NCBI GenBank assembly: GCA_015064195.1
Contig: SVSO01000019.1
Coordinates: 1 to 23,047 of the forward strand
DNA length: 23,047 nt
Direction of reading: 5' to 3'
From: Oscillospiraceae bacterium
GTDB taxonomy: Bacteria > Bacillota_A > Clostridia > Oscillospirales > CAG-272
In this document: positions 8,350 to 16,381 of the stretch, one piece after another
Layout: each line of letters starts with the position of its first letter
Numbering within the stretch: the first letter of the stretch is position 1
Made by a program: the position numbers and the translations under genes
The notes under the pieces: generated by a model
Told to the model about the DNA's origin: nothing
Database searches by the model: none
What the model saw: the letters and a program-made list of their open reading frames with translations, nothing else

Positions 8350-10533
8350 ATGGCAGAATTCAGATTCTATCAGGGATGCTGTTCCCGCTGCGGTGACACC
8401 AGCGTCATCGGCGGCTGGCAGATGTTCAATCTGTCCCCCGATATGCCGAAATCCACCGGCGAATTCTTCGAGCAGGCGGCAAAACAGCATGAACCCACCA
8501 ATAAAATGATCCTCGACGTTGACGGCCAGCCCTTCTGGGCGCTGGATCTCTATGCGTCGGGCGACAATGTGATCCTTTCGCGCACCCGCTACGCCATGAA
8601 CGACAGCCTTGGCCGCGCCAATCTGTTCACCCATTGCTTCTGCTTCCCCGAAGGCTACGAGCTGCTCAAGGATCCCAATCGCATTCTCACCGTGACCCGG
8701 GAGAATTTCGGTGATACCGCGGAGAAAACTGCCGTTATCCCCACGGAGCTTGTCCGATCCGCGCCCATGACCCGGGACGCCATCCTCGCCGAGCTGCAGA
8801 TGGATTCGGAAAAATACAAAACGCTACTCTGGGCGGCATATGCGGTGCTGGATGCCAATAAATCCTCCAATTCTCTCTACATCGTCACCGACGGCCGCGA
8901 ATCCACGGCCATCAAGCTGCTTTACCTCATCCTGTCCGCCATCCCCTACTCCCTGCGCACCCGCATCAGCGCGTCCACCTATCCGGACACCGTTCCCGGC
9001 CGCGCCATGTTTGTGCTGTGCCAGCGGGAAGCGGTGCGCGATCAGTTCCACTTCATCGACCCTATCACCGGCGAGAACAACGTGGTGAACCAGAATCTCA
9101 TCAACCGGTTCGCCAAGTTCCCGTTCATCACGGCGGCGGCTGATGGCATGGACGAGGCGCAGACGGCGGAGCTTCATGAAAAAATGGAATATTGGAGCGA
9201 TGAGATGGGTGACCGGCAGTATGACAAGCTCTTAAAGCAGTCCCTCATCTGGGAAATGGCACAGGGAACCACCCGCAGTGCCGCCGGACTGTTCCACGAC
9301 TGGCTCACCCTGTCCGTAAGAAGCACCGAACGCTATGAACGCCACCTGACTGAGCTGCTTTCCCGTGTGATGGCGGAGGGGCTGACCCTCGATGCCTCCA
9401 CCGAGCAGGCACTGAACGACCGCGTTTCCCGGGCTGTGACGGATGCATTCCGCGAAACGGCGTTTGATTATCGCTGTCATGCCATCGCCGGCATGGATAC
9501 GGATGCGGGCTGTGCCTATCTCGCAAGCCTGCCCATCGAAGCAGAGACGCAGAAGCCGCTGCGGGATGCGCTGATGGCCATGGAGTCCGGAAAGGCTCTG
9601 CTCACCGAATATTTTGACCGCCGCGCCGCAAAGCTGGCGGAATCCGGCAATACCACCTACGCCGCCATCTGCGCCATGTACGATGAATCGGCGGCATACG
9701 GCAGTGAAAAGCTGACCGGAACGCTTGTCGGAATGGCGGAAAAGACGGCAATGACCGAGCTTTCTGGTGAGCATAATTTTGACAAGGCGGGCAAAGCCTT
9801 TGTGGAATGCATGGAGCATCTTGGTGCAAACGGCGATGCGGAGACCTGTGAAGCCATCTTCCAGCGCCTGTGTGATCACTACGATTCGCTGTTCCTCCAT
9901 TCCTTCCGCGAGGAAAAGATGGCGGAATACAAGCATTTTTACGAGAATCATGCCAAGCGGTATCCCGTTTCCGCAGGAATGTGCCGCGTCATGGACATGA
10001 TCCGCGAGAAGCAGTATCCGGCGGTGCTGGATTATCTCGACAACGAGCTGGATGCGCAGATCCTGCTCATGCCCGATGCCAAAGCAGACGGCGATGCGCT
10101 TGTCGAAATCATCGCGTCCCAGATGGTGAAGCACGGCAGTGACTGCGAGCTGTCCGCACTGTGGATGCGCATTGCGGAGCTGAAAAAGAAAAATCTCGCC
10201 GATTTTATGGTGGACAATCACATCGCCATGGTTTACGATGCGCAGAAAATGCGCACGGCGGTGACAAATGATCCCGCGTGGACATCGGAAAAGCTGACGG
10301 CATTCCAGTCGCGGCTGGGTGCGGCGGTTCTGACCATGCCGAATCCCGCGCTTCAGGCGACGGTGAACGAGCTGACATCGCTCATCAAGGAGATGGATAA
10401 AGCGGAGAAAAAAGCGGCGGCACTTGCCCGTAAGCAGGAACGCCGGCAGTCCAATCCCGTGCTGCTCTTTGCCTCCAATCTGAAGGAGCGTCTGGGCAAA
10501 AAGAAGGATGACGCAGACGAGGATGACCGGTAA
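8350..10533 (+). CDS. GTPase-associated protein 1 (GAP1)-like protein
   Basis: A 727-aa protein. The N-terminus has the pattern remembered for GAP1 N-terminal domains: an opening strand with cysteines, the GWQMFNLSP segment (22-30), then a strand leading to LSRTRYAMNDSLGRANLFTH (76-95), matching the family's arginine...GR.GN.FaH core. The middle (about 155-245) resembles the GAP1 middle domain: a helix, the strand SLYIVTDGRES, a helix ending in IPYSLRTRISASTYPD, then more strands. The C-terminal two thirds is helical and ends in a highly charged tail. GAP1 proteins are typically encoded beside DO-GTPases, as here: 21 bases after that gene behind GAAAGGAG. It presumably binds or regulates the GTPase; a biochemical GAP activity is not shown by the sequence. 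Its stop overlaps the start of the kinase-like gene. Confidence 0.8.
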   Translation: MAEFRFYQGCCSRCGDTSVIGGWQMFNLSPDMPKSTGEFFEQAAKQHEPTNKMILDVDGQPFWALDLYASGDNVILSRTRYAMNDSLGRANLFTHCFCFPEGYELLKDPNRILTVTRENFGDTAEKTAVIPTELVRSAPMTRDAILAELQMDSEKYKTLLWAAYAVLDANKSSNSLYIVTDGRESTAIKLLYLILSAIPYSLRTRISASTYPDTVPGRAMFVLCQREAVRDQFHFIDPITGENNVVNQNLINRFAKFPFITAAADGMDEAQTAELHEKMEYWSDEMGDRQYDKLLKQSLIWEMAQGTTRSAAGLFHDWLTLSVRSTERYERHLTELLSRVMAEGLTLDASTEQALNDRVSRAVTDAFRETAFDYRCHAIAGMDTDAGCAYLASLPIEAETQKPLRDALMAMESGKALLTEYFDRRAAKLAESGNTTYAAICAMYDESAAYGSEKLTGTLVGMAEKTAMTELSGEHNFDKAGKAFVECMEHLGANGDAETCEAIFQRLCDHYDSLFLHSFREEKMAEYKHFYENHAKRYPVSAGMCRVMDMIREKQYPAVLDYLDNELDAQILLMPDAKADGDALVEIIASQMVKHGSDCELSALWMRIAELKKKNLADFMVDNHIAMVYDAQKMRTAVTNDPAWTSEKLTAFQSRLGAAVLTMPNPALQATVNELTSLIKEMDKAEKKAAALARKQERRQSNPVLLFASNLKERLGKKKDDADEDDR

Positions 10534-11579
10534 TGGCTGACATTGTGCGCGCGTACAGTCTTATCGCCGGCCGCGGACGGTATCATCTGCAGATGGAGAA
10601 CGGCAGATTCACCGCCCGCCACTGCGAGACGGGGGAAACCTTCCGCCTGATGCCATTTGAGCGGACGTTTGACAGCTCTGTGCGCTATGACCGGCTGTCG
10701 GAGGATGCAGCGTCCAATGCGTGGAGCGAATTCTTCACCCGCGTGATCCTCCATCCCGTCTGCACGCCGGGCATCGAATGGCCGGTGGATGCGGTGGAGT
10801 ATGCGGATATCACCCGCAAGACTGCGGTGGGCTGGCTGTTCCCGGAAAAGCAGGCCTTTCCCGGATTTCGTCCCATCCGTGAGCTGCTCTATCAGCCGAA
10901 AACCAGCGTGATCCCCGATTGGCGGCAGGGCAATACCCTGACCGTCTGCATCGGACTTGCCCGGCTGCTGACCGCACTGGATGCACAGGGCTGGGCCTAT
11001 CACGATTTCAATCCGGAGACGATCCTTTATCGCCCGGATACGGGGGAAACCGCCCTCCGCTTCACCGGCAGAGTGCGCACCTTCGATCCCCATGCTATCC
11101 CGAACGAACTGGATTCGGCGCGGCTGGCCATCGATTTTCTTCCGCCGTGGCTGGGACGGATCTACGGTCAGACCGCCTATCTTTCCCGCTCGGACGATTC
11201 CTATTCGGCGAGCGCACTGCTGTTTTGCCTGATGATCGGCCGCCTGCCCTATGAAGGCTCCGAGCTGGAGCGGTTCGGCACGGTGTACGATCCCATGCGC
11301 GACACCGATGCGGAAAATCACCGGTATTATTTCACCCAGTATCACCGGTACGCAAACTTTATTTTTTCCGAACAGAACGACTACAACAGCTTAAGTCCGG
11401 CGCAGGTCAACGATCTGCCCCGTGAGCGCTGGGCGGCACTTCCCGTGACCGTGCGATCGCTGTTTCTCCATCAGTTTACCGCCGATGGGGAAGGGCGCAT
11501 CCGACACGACTGCGCGGTGGAGCCGGAGCGGTGGATGCGGGTGCTGACCTCGCTCAAAGAGCTGGAAGTAGACGGATAG
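10533..11579 (+). CDS. Degenerate Ser/Thr protein kinase (pseudokinase)
   Basis: A 348-aa protein with a protein-kinase plan but eroded catalytic motifs. A glycine-rich start (IAGRGRYHLQ, 11-20) is visible, but the expected ATP-binding lysine position reads FRLMPFE. The catalytic-loop equivalent is YHDFNPETIL (156-165): the aspartate remains, HRD has become YHD, and the metal-binding asparagine is threonine. The DFG region reads RFTGRV with no aspartate. The C-lobe helix SYSASALLFCLMIGRLPYEG (223-242) is well kept, as is the later FIFSEQNDYNSL, which recalls the FIF..ND.SN motif of bacterial kinases found with vWA and phosphatase genes. ATG overlaps the GAP1-like stop (TAATG), indicating translational coupling. 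It is likely a scaffold or nucleotide sensor, not an active kinase. Confidence 0.85.
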   Translation: MADIVRAYSLIAGRGRYHLQMENGRFTARHCETGETFRLMPFERTFDSSVRYDRLSEDAASNAWSEFFTRVILHPVCTPGIEWPVDAVEYADITRKTAVGWLFPEKQAFPGFRPIRELLYQPKTSVIPDWRQGNTLTVCIGLARLLTALDAQGWAYHDFNPETILYRPDTGETALRFTGRVRTFDPHAIPNELDSARLAIDFLPPWLGRIYGQTAYLSRSDDSYSASALLFCLMIGRLPYEGSELERFGTVYDPMRDTDAENHRYYFTQYHRYANFIFSEQNDYNSLSPAQVNDLPRERWAALPVTVRSLFLHQFTADGEGRIRHDCAVEPERWMRVLTSLKELEVDG

Positions 11580-11589
11580 GAGACTCGAC

Positions 11590-12633
11590 ATGGAACTTAC
11601 ACAAATCAAAGATCTGCCGCGCCTCCTTGCCGGCAAGCGGAGGACAGCATATCCGCCCTTCGCCCTGAAAATGCGGGAGCTGATGGCAGGCAATGGCTGG
11701 GTGCTCATCTCCGATCCCGCCACATTTGCAGAGCGGATGGCGGCGGCGGGCATTCCCGAATCGGAGCGGCGCTGCATTCTGTTCGTTCTGCAAAGCGATG
11801 TCTGGCAGTCCATGGAGGAGCGTCTGCGCACGAATTACTGCTCGCTGGATCTCAGCCATGTGGTGACGGGCGTGACGCGGGACGGACTGCAGGCAGAAGC
11901 GGCACTTCGCGCGGTGCAGACGCTGGCCTATGGCCTCGGACTGCCGCTGACCGTATTCGACCACGAGAATCTGCCGCCGGAATCGGAGAGCGGCGGAAAA
12001 TCCGAGCTGTTCATCCCGCCCGCTGTCTATGAGGAGGAGCTTGACGAGATCGAACGCCTGCTCCGGGACGGCGATGCACCGGATGAAGCGCAGACGGAAT
12101 TCACGGCACAGCTCTACCGTGCCAAGGTGCCGAGAGCCGCCCGGCTCATGGGCATGATGTACGGCGCGGGGCTTGGCGTGGAGAAAAATGAAAAATCCGC
12201 CATGAAATGTCTCTATCAGGCGGCAAAACAGGGCGACTGCGAGGCCGCCGGACTGCTGGGCGACGCTTACATGGCGGCGAAGGATTACGAAAAAGCGCGC
12301 AAATATTATCTGTTCCCCGGCGCGATGGCACTGAATGCCAAGCGCGCGGAAAATCTCGATGAGATCGACCGGATGCGGACGCGCATTGCAAAGGAATTTC
12401 TCCTGCTGTGTGTCATGTTCGCCCTGAGCGCGATCCTGATGCTGGTATTTCTGCGGGAATCGGCCATCACCGGCCCGCATACGCTGTCGGCCATCATCTG
12501 CACGGTCATCGGCGGCGTGCTGACGGCGGGACTGGGACTTGTCCACTGGGTGATGCCCTATCAGAGCCTTATCCGGAGCGGCATCGTCTATCTGGTGCTG
12601 TTTTTCGTGCATTCCCTGATCTTTATTCTGTAG
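11590..12633 (+). CDS. Sel1-repeat protein with three C-terminal membrane helices
   Basis: A 347-aa protein. Residues 1-130 form a soluble alpha/beta domain of no recognised family, followed by an acidic linker. About residues 183-245 contain Sel1/TPR-type helical repeats (AARLMGMMYGAGLGVEKNEK, then a partial second repeat with GLLGDAYMAAKDYEKARKYY), a fold that mediates protein-protein contacts. Three hydrophobic helices follow at roughly 269-288, 299-319 and 329-347, so the protein is held in the membrane with its repeats in the cytosol. ATG follows a GGAG site only 10 bases after the pseudokinase stop, and its own stop abuts the ribosome binding site of the next gene. It is a plausible bridge between the cytosolic GTPase/pseudokinase parts and the polytopic membrane protein. 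The role is inferred. Confidence 0.85.
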   Translation: MELTQIKDLPRLLAGKRRTAYPPFALKMRELMAGNGWVLISDPATFAERMAAAGIPESERRCILFVLQSDVWQSMEERLRTNYCSLDLSHVVTGVTRDGLQAEAALRAVQTLAYGLGLPLTVFDHENLPPESESGGKSELFIPPAVYEEELDEIERLLRDGDAPDEAQTEFTAQLYRAKVPRAARLMGMMYGAGLGVEKNEKSAMKCLYQAAKQGDCEAAGLLGDAYMAAKDYEKARKYYLFPGAMALNAKRAENLDEIDRMRTRIAKEFLLLCVMFALSAILMLVFLRESAITGPHTLSAIICTVIGGVLTAGLGLVHWVMPYQSLIRSGIVYLVLFFVHSLIFIL

Positions 12634-12645
12634 GAGGGCGGCGAA

Positions 12646-14349
12646 ATGAAATCCAAAGAAAAAAATCTCGCCGCGTTTCTGGGATGCGTCGTGTTCATCT
12701 TTGCAGGCCTCATCGGACATTTCACCATCCCCGGCCTTATCTCCTCCGTGATCATCTGCGGCATTCTCTATCTGCGCACCGTCCATTCGGCGGCGGTGGC
12801 GGAGCGTGAGGTCAGCGAGGATCTGGGCGTGCTGTTCGGATGGCTCGTCACCGCACAGCTGATGATCCACGTGGGCGCGGAGGTCATCACCGGCGTGCTC
12901 CTGCCGAATCTGACAAGCCTCCCCGCATTTTTCCTGTCGCGGGTACAGAATGTGCTGTTCTTCATGGAATCGGTGCATTTCGCGGTCATTATCGCGGTTG
13001 TTGTGCTGACGCTGGTGCGCATTTTCGTCGTCCTCGGCACAGCCAGCCCCTATGTGAGCCTGTGGATGCGCTATCTCTATCTGACGGCGATGATGAGCCT
13101 GTTTCTCATCCTGACCGATTGTTCCGGTCTCATCGGCACCATGCTGCTTGTGATGATGGTGTCGGCAGGCTGTTCGGTGCTGTCTGTGCGATGCACCGGA
13201 AAGCTGGTGAAATCCGCCAACCGGATGTATCTTGTCAATATCCTTCTGATCCTGCTGTTTCTCATCCTCTCCGAGCCGCTGACGGTGGAGATTCAATTCA
13301 CCAACATAAATGACCGGCTGATGGATGTGATCTTCGGCGTGCCGAGCCTGATTCTGGCAGCGGCAGGCACGGCGGCACTCACCGTCTGCGCCGTCGTCTG
13401 GCGCAAGGAGGATTCCTACACCGGCCGGCTTGACCCGTGCAGCTTCCTCTGGGGCGGCGCATTTTATCTGACGCTCTGGTTCATGCATCGGTTTCCCTTC
13501 GGCTGGCAGGCGATCCTGCTTGTGATCTTCCTGTTTCTGGCGAACTTCGGCCTGTCCCATCATACGCCGAATAAGCGGTACAACAAGGATTTTCTGCGCA
13601 TGAACCAAAATGCGCAGAAAAGCAGCATGATCTACGCCATGTCGTGGCCGCTGGTACTGGCCGCGGCAACGGTGGGACTGAATCTCATCTGCAATCGCGG
13701 CGGCCTCATTCCGGCCATGGCGTTGCTGGTGTTCGGACTGCCGCTCATCGGCGTCATTCGCTATGCGCGCAAAAAAGGTGCAGTTCGGGCAAAAACCATC
13801 ATCTGCACCTACACGGCGGTGCTGATCGGCATCACAGCGGCGGCATTTGCGGCGGTTTATCGGAGCATACCGCAGAATTTCGTCATCATCCTCGCATCCA
13901 CTCTGCTGGCGGCGGTATTCATCGTCATGCTGGGCGTGGGTGAAGCGAAGAAATGGTATGTGGAAGGCGCATCGCTTGGCGTTCTCGCGCTCATCTGCCT
14001 TCTCGCCCTCAGCCGGTACGGCACGGCGTTGACGGCGGAAACAGACGACGAGGGTCAGCTGACTGCCATCTCTGTGGAAGCGCGGGGGGATGGAAATGCC
14101 GTGGAGGAAGCGATCTATTACTGGCAGCCCAGTCTGCGGGATGCCATGCGGCTGGCGCTGGACGAGAATCTGATGGCGGAATTTGAAGCTTCGCCGGAGG
14201 AACTGCCTGCACTGGCGGCTGAACTTCGGTACGGCGGAAAAATCCGGGTGGAGACGGTGGATTCCTTCGGCATCCGCACCAGCCTTACCTGGTGGATCCC
14301 GGAAAAATGGTCGCCGGACAGCTATATTATCCCTGTGGATTCTGAATAA
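12646..14349 (+). CDS. Polytopic membrane protein, about 14 helices, unknown function
   Basis: A 567-aa protein. By eye it has about 14 hydrophobic segments across residues 8-460 (for example VFIFAGLIGHFTI, FAVIIAVVVLTLVRIFVVLG, YLVNILLILLFLIL, TIICTYTAVLIGITAAAFA), then a soluble acidic C-terminal domain of about 110 residues ending in PDSYIIPVDSE. No transporter signature is recognised. The many helices and the low charge in the membrane part fit a transporter, channel or membrane scaffold. It starts behind GGAGG 12 bases after the Sel1 protein gene and is the last gene before a strong terminator. Position and linkage suggest it is the membrane component on which the cytosolic GTPase machinery acts. 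Its function cannot be read from the sequence. Confidence 0.85.
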   Translation: MKSKEKNLAAFLGCVVFIFAGLIGHFTIPGLISSVIICGILYLRTVHSAAVAEREVSEDLGVLFGWLVTAQLMIHVGAEVITGVLLPNLTSLPAFFLSRVQNVLFFMESVHFAVIIAVVVLTLVRIFVVLGTASPYVSLWMRYLYLTAMMSLFLILTDCSGLIGTMLLVMMVSAGCSVLSVRCTGKLVKSANRMYLVNILLILLFLILSEPLTVEIQFTNINDRLMDVIFGVPSLILAAAGTAALTVCAVVWRKEDSYTGRLDPCSFLWGGAFYLTLWFMHRFPFGWQAILLVIFLFLANFGLSHHTPNKRYNKDFLRMNQNAQKSSMIYAMSWPLVLAAATVGLNLICNRGGLIPAMALLVFGLPLIGVIRYARKKGAVRAKTIICTYTAVLIGITAAAFAAVYRSIPQNFVIILASTLLAAVFIVMLGVGEAKKWYVEGASLGVLALICLLALSRYGTALTAETDDEGQLTAISVEARGDGNAVEEAIYYWQPSLRDAMRLALDENLMAEFEASPEELPALAAELRYGGKIRVETVDSFGIRTSLTWWIPEKWSPDSYIIPVDSE

Positions 14350-14350
14350 T

Positions 14351-14386
14351 AAGAAAGCCTGATTGAAAAATCAGGCTTTCTTTTAT
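14351..14386. terminator. Bidirectional intrinsic terminator between convergent genes
   Basis: Perfect 14-base arms AAGAAAGCCTGATT (14351-14364) and AATCAGGCTTTCTT (14369-14382) flank a GAAA loop. On the + strand the hairpin runs into TTCTTTTATT, a good U-tract. On the - strand it ends in TTATTATT. It closes the GTPase operon and directly abuts the dpaL stop codon (14383-14385), so it probably serves both transcripts. Confidence 0.92.
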
Positions 14387-15573
14387 TCCCGGTCAGAGAA
14401 GCATCCGTCCCAGACGATGGCGCGGTAGTTGGCACGGTCGGTTGCGCCCTCGGTGCTGAAAAAGAGCAGGCGGGAGGATGCGTCCAGCTCCAGCGCGTCC
14501 CGGATCGGCGCATTTGCGGGATTTGTCATGATCTCCGCCGCGCATCCGAAGGCGGCCGCACCGCTTTCGCCGGAGATCACCCGGTCATCCCCGCCCCACG
14601 GATTGCCAAGCATCCGCATTCCCTTGGCCGCCGCATGATCGGGGCAGGAGAGGAAATGATCGGCGTGGCGGGACAGCACATCCCACGCCAGACTGCACGG
14701 TTCACCGCAGGCGAGACCCGCCATGATGGTGTCAAGCGAACCGCCCACAAAATGCAGCTTTCCGTCATTTGCCGCGGCGGTGCGGTAGATGCAGTTGGCG
14801 CGATGCGGCTCAACGATGACGATCTTCGGTCGGTTTTCGCCGTAAATGGAAGCGAACAGCCCGGTCATCGCTCCCGCCATCGCACCGACGCCCGCCTGCA
14901 GAAAAATGTGCGTGGGCGTATCAGGCAGCTGTTCATATGCTTCAAGGCCTATGGTTCCGTAGCCCTGCATGATGCGGGCGGGGATGTCCTCGTAGCCGTC
15001 GAGGGTGGTATCCTGCACCAGAATCCATCCGTTTGCATCCGCATCCGCCCGCGCCATCCGCACGGTGTCGTCATAATTTTTGTCCGTGATGATGGCATCC
15101 GCACCCAGCGCACGGATGTTGTCAAGCCGCTCTTTTGCAGTCCCGTGGGGCATATATACCACCGCCCGCGCACCGAATTCTGCGGCAGTCCATGCAACAC
15201 CGCGGCCGTGATTGCCGTCGGTGGCGGTGATAAAAGTGAGCGTTTTGGCAAATTCCCGCGCATCCGGCGTGGTGAGGGATGAAAAATCCATGGGCCGCCC
15301 CAGCTTTTGTGCCAGCAGACTTCCGATGGCATAGCTTCCGCCAAGCGCTTTGAACGCATTCAGCCCGAAGCGGTGGGATTCATCCTTCACATAAATGCCG
15401 CCAAGTCCCAGCAGAGCGGCGGTTTCCGGCAGCTTTGCCAGCGGTGTGGGCGAATATCCGGGCAAACTACGGTGAAAATCGCGCACGGATGCCAGCGTAT
15501 CCGCCGACAGAAATGCCGGCGCTTTTTCGGAATGCGTATGGGTGAGACTGGCAAGCAGGATCGATTTGTCCAT
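14383..15573 (-). CDS. dpaL: Diaminopropionate ammonia-lyase
   Basis: A 396-aa pyridoxal-phosphate enzyme of fold type II that converts 2,3-diaminopropionate to pyruvate and two ammonia (EC 4.3.1.15). The PLP-lysine motif is HRFGLNAFKALGGSYA with K75. ATDGNHGRGVAW holds D118, and VQDTTLDGYEDIP holds D187. These sit at a constant offset of two from K77, D120 and D189 of the E. coli enzyme, as I recall it. The phosphate-binding glycine loop is QAGVGAMAGAM. I chose the ATG at 15573 because GGAGG lies six bases upstream and the protein then has family length; a longer frame would run into the lipoprotein gene. The gene sits just after an intrinsic terminator, so expression may depend on readthrough. 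It likely serves amino-acid catabolism and appears unrelated to the GTPase operon. Confidence 0.93.
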   Translation of the reverse strand: MDKSILLASLTHTHSEKAPAFLSADTLASVRDFHRSLPGYSPTPLAKLPETAALLGLGGIYVKDESHRFGLNAFKALGGSYAIGSLLAQKLGRPMDFSSLTTPDAREFAKTLTFITATDGNHGRGVAWTAAEFGARAVVYMPHGTAKERLDNIRALGADAIITDKNYDDTVRMARADADANGWILVQDTTLDGYEDIPARIMQGYGTIGLEAYEQLPDTPTHIFLQAGVGAMAGAMTGLFASIYGENRPKIVIVEPHRANCIYRTAAANDGKLHFVGGSLDTIMAGLACGEPCSLAWDVLSRHADHFLSCPDHAAAKGMRMLGNPWGGDDRVISGESGAAAFGCAAEIMTNPANAPIRDALELDASSRLLFFSTEGATDRANYRAIVWDGCFSDRE

Positions 15574-15589
15574 ATAGACCTCCGCGTGA

Positions 15590-15624
15590 TAAAAATGAGC
15601 TGCCGCACGGTCATGCAGCAGCTC
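15590..15624 (-). terminator. Intrinsic terminator after the lipoprotein gene, in the dpaL leader
   Basis: Read on the - strand, GAGCTGCTGCA and TGCGGCAGCTC pair over 11 positions (one G-T wobble) around a TGACCG loop, followed by ATTTTTATC. It lies between the lipoprotein stop and the dpaL ribosome binding site, leaving only 16 bases to the dpaL start, which is too little for a separate promoter after it. Confidence 0.85.
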
Positions 15625-15637
15625 AGCTATGTTGCGA

Positions 15638-16336
15638 TTATTTCTTGGTGATCTTGGTGATGTGGGGGTTAGCGCCCTGATACCAGTACAGGAAAGCTTC
15701 AACATCAACGGTGTCGCCAACTGCCAGTGCGCCGACAGTCTTGTAAACATCGCTCTCAGTGCCGGTGAGGTAAACTTCAACGCAGAAGCTGTAGGAAGCG
15801 CCGTTCAGACCGAGGGTGACATAGATGTCATCGCCGGGCTCGCCGTTCTTGTACTCAACTGCTTCAACGGTCAGGCCCTTGAATGCGCACAGCTTGTTCT
15901 GATGCTTGATCAGATCGTCAGTGCCGAGGAGTGCGGTAGCGTCCATAGCATCAGCAACCCAAGTGCCCTCGAGGATTTCAAAGGACTCAACGTCTGCGAT
16001 CTCAATTTCTCCATTGAACTCAGCCTTGAAGCCCTTTACGCGGATCTTCGTGCCGGGAACGAGCTTGTTGTACTCTTCTTCGGTGCAGGGCATTTCATAG
16101 ATGAAATAGCCGCCTTCGCCATCCTGCGTGTAGAATGTACCCTTGTTGTCCCACCAGCTCTGCTTACCCTGAACGTAAGTCTCAACGACTACTTCAGCCT
16201 GAAGCTCAGCTGCATCGTACTCAGCGTAGGTCATAACGCCCTCGCCCTTGGTGGTGTCAGGTCCCTTGCTTCCGCCGCAAGCAACGAGTGCAAGTGCGAG
16301 CACGAGAGCCATGGCAACTGCAAGAATTCTCTTCAT
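15638..16336 (-). CDS. OB-fold-like lipoprotein, function unknown
   Basis: A 232-aa secreted lipoprotein. The signal peptide MKRILAVAMALVLALALVAC ends in an LVAC lipobox with C20 as the lipidated residue, followed by a GGSKG linker. The mature part reads as two beta-barrel units of the OB kind: VVVETYV...GTFYTQDGEGGYFIY...LVPGTKIRVKGF, then a second half with KLCAFKGLTVEAVEY and AVGDTVDVEAFLYWYQG. Such clostridial lipoproteins are common and uncharacterised. The gene has a consensus promoter, an AAGGAG site and its own terminator. Its codons lean to AAG, GTT and GCT more than those of its GC-rich neighbours. Taken together this suggests high expression. It could receive readthrough from the ABC operon, whose last stop is only about 10 bases upstream of the -35 element. 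Confidence 0.85.
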   Translation of the reverse strand: MKRILAVAMALVLALALVACGGSKGPDTTKGEGVMTYAEYDAAELQAEVVVETYVQGKQSWWDNKGTFYTQDGEGGYFIYEMPCTEEEYNKLVPGTKIRVKGFKAEFNGEIEIADVESFEILEGTWVADAMDATALLGTDDLIKHQNKLCAFKGLTVEAVEYKNGEPGDDIYVTLGLNGASYSFCVEVYLTGTESDVYKTVGALAVGDTVDVEAFLYWYQGANPHITKITKK

Positions 16337-16362
16337 TTTTCAAACTCTCCTTGTTTGTAATC

Positions 16363-16374
16363 GGTGTAAACACC
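16363..16374. promoter_or_regulatory. Palindrome GGTGTAAACACC in the lipoprotein leader
   Basis: A near-perfect inverted repeat (arms GGTGT and ACACC) lies about 25 bases inside the predicted transcript start and just upstream of the ribosome binding site. It has the size and symmetry of a repressor operator, or could form a very small RNA stem. No regulator is identifiable. Confidence 0.35.
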
Positions 16375-16381
16375 TAAATTT

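Noticed and set aside
7162..8634. 490-codon - strand open frame over the zinc-ribbon GTPase gene
   Set aside because: The opposite strand encodes a full P-loop GTPase; the - strand product has no recognisable domain and crosses a gene boundary.
11554..13608. 684-codon - strand open frame over the Sel1 and polytopic genes
   Set aside because: It is rich in His/Gln/Arg as expected for the antisense of membrane-protein codons, and it spans two real genes and their ribosome binding sites.
2..14349. Phage or plasmid tubulin (TubZ/PhuZ) partition locus
   Set aside because: The tubulin-like protein is far larger than TubZ/PhuZ, and there is no DNA-binding TubR-like gene, iteron array or phage structural gene nearby.
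15574..15780. 69-codon N-terminal extension of dpaL
   Set aside because: It would run through the terminator and into the lipoprotein coding region, and the family length and GGAGG site both support the ATG at 15573.
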